Assembly: GCA_009842375.1 (NCBI GenBank)
Contig: VYFM01000069.1
Location: 1 to 5,626 of the forward strand
Length of the DNA stretch: 5,626 bases
DNA from: Candidatus Poribacteria bacterium
GTDB taxonomy: Bacteria > Poribacteria > WGA-4E > WGA-3G
Direction of reading: 5' to 3'
Shown: piece after piece, positions 4,767 through 5,626 of the stretch
How positions within the stretch are numbered: the first letter of the stretch is position 1
Layout: the number at the start of each line of letters is the position of its first letter
Notes under the pieces: generated by a model
The model's input: only the letters and a program-made list of their open reading frames with translations
What the model was told of the DNA's origin: nothing
Database searches by the model: none
Translations under genes and position numbers: made by a program

Positions 4767-5626
4767 ATGAGAATCCTTCATAAGAATGGTGTTCTAAGAA
4801 CATTATGTTTCTTTCTCTGTCTATTAATTGTCATCGTACATAATGGATGTGCAACAAATGGTAATATAATCATAGAATCACCTGTATCTTTGTCAGAAGT
4901 TTCACCACACTTAGAAACACTTCAAGCGAGATACGATCTAACTGATACGTTGAGAACTGATAAGATGCGGGTGATAATTCAGGAAGGTGATAATGAAGCG
5001 GAAGAACTCCGTGAAAGGTTATGGTATAAAAAATCCATTGATGGTAGTGATTTATTACGTATCCAAGTTTTAGGTGCTTTCAATGACCCAAAGGGTATTG
5101 CTATTGCAAATCGAGATGAATTTCTACTTGCATTTATTGAACAACAGGAAACGTATAAAGGTAAGTTGTCTGATGGAATTTTACGAGAAATATTCGGGAT
5201 TGATCTACGTGTTTCTGACGTATTAAGTGCGATATTTGCTAATCCATTTCTTGATGGACGCACCAAAGATTTAAAAGTCACCCGTTCTGGAAAAAAGTAT
5301 ATAGTTATGCGTCCTAGTGTCGAATCAGGGAGTACTGAATATATAATACTCCATATCCAAGATGACGAACCGCGCGTAATTCAGTGGTCTATCAAGGATA
5401 AAGATGATACACTGCTTCAGAGTGCGTTTTTCTCAGACTATCGTGAAGTTGATGGTATTCTCAGACCACACAAAGTCCATATTGAACGTCCCATAGAACA
5501 AACTCGTGTCACTGTGAGTATCGCACAAGTTCAGATCAATACTGAAATTAAACAGAGTAGGTTTGATTTTTCCCCATTCTTAACCGATGATTTTATAATT
5601 AAATCATTTTCAGATATCCACCAACC
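4767..5626 (+). CDS. probable lipoprotein with LolA/LolB-like fold, 3' partial
   Basis: The frame stays open to the window edge: 286 complete codons with no stop. The N-terminus looks like a lipoprotein signal: basic residues (R2, K6, R11), a hydrophobic core at 13-24 and a cysteine at 28 preceded by V-H-N-G. Histidine at -3 is not canonical, so lipidation is likely rather than certain. The mature part starts with an SLSEVSPHLETLQARY segment, then alternating strands including LLRIQVLGAF (96-105), YKGKLSDGILREIFGIDL (130-147) and, near the end, Y225-REVDGILRP and F266-DFSPF. This order resembles LolB/DUF4292-type lipoproteins, half-barrels that bind lipid or a lipid anchor in the periplasm or at the outer membrane. 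I infer the fold from pattern only. The protein is probably membrane-anchored and facing the periplasm. The start is supported by GGAGG (4754-4758), and the gene abuts argD with zero bases between. The missing 3' end lies outside the window. Confidence 0.75.
   Translation, partial: MRILHKNGVLRTLCFFLCLLIVIVHNGCATNGNIIIESPVSLSEVSPHLETLQARYDLTDTLRTDKMRVIIQEGDNEAEELRERLWYKKSIDGSDLLRIQVLGAFNDPKGIAIANRDEFLLAFIEQQETYKGKLSDGILREIFGIDLRVSDVLSAIFANPFLDGRTKDLKVTRSGKKYIVMRPSVESGSTEYIILHIQDDEPRVIQWSIKDKDDTLLQSAFFSDYREVDGILRPHKVHIERPIEQTRVTVSIAQVQINTEIKQSRFDFSPFLTDDFIIKSFSDIHQ

Noticed and set aside
4979..5281. Minus-strand open frame of 100 codons near the right end
   Set aside because: It lies antisense to the lipoprotein frame, which has a signal sequence, a good ribosome site and no stop for 286 codons; the minus frame has no supporting feature.

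Overview
The window reads as bacterial and fairly AT-rich: coding lines I counted by eye sit in the 40s % GC, and the first 260 bases are clearly lower. It holds five genes, all on the + strand, with no rRNA, tRNA, mobile element or CRISPR. A Gfo/Idh/MocA oxidoreductase, a phytanoyl-CoA-dioxygenase-family (PhyH) oxygenase and a mandelate-racemase-family sugar-acid dehydratase side by side resemble gene sets common in Candidatus Poribacteria and related marine or sponge-associated lineages. That taxonomic guess is inference from gene content; the window has no phylogenetic marker strong enough to prove it.

Layout. Positions 1-263 are non-coding as far as I can see. They hold an inverted repeat (69-103), a pair of short related repeats (50-89) and a good sigma70-type promoter candidate (146-174). 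Next come a Gfo/Idh/MocA oxidoreductase (264-1424), a PhyH-type Fe(II)/2-oxoglutarate oxygenase (1491-2297) and a galactonate-dehydratase-like enolase-superfamily enzyme (2359-3492). They are followed by a class III PLP aminotransferase most like acetylornithine aminotransferase ArgD (3576-4766). Directly abutting it with no gap is a probable lipoprotein with a LolA/LolB-like fold (4767 to the window end), cut off at its 3' end.

How the genes may work together. The first three genes have gaps of 66 and 61 bases and no obvious terminator between them, so they could be one transcription unit driven from the promoter near 146. An NAD(P)-dependent sugar or polyol dehydrogenase, a 2-oxoglutarate oxygenase and an acid-sugar dehydratase would make a plausible catabolic module for a modified sugar, cyclitol or sugar acid. 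The substrate cannot be read from the sequence, and no lactonase, kinase, aldolase or transporter is present. The aminotransferase (83-base gap, its own strong ribosome binding site) and the lipoprotein look like a second, housekeeping-type pair. They are probably translationally coupled, and their functional link to the first three genes is unclear.

Nothing here is clearly a new system. The points most worth checking are the non-canonical active-site and Rossmann residues of the oxidoreductase, the residue-by-residue GalD match of the dehydratase, the sugar-module hypothesis, the three different stop codons in tandem at 1422-1430, and the argD-lipoprotein junction.
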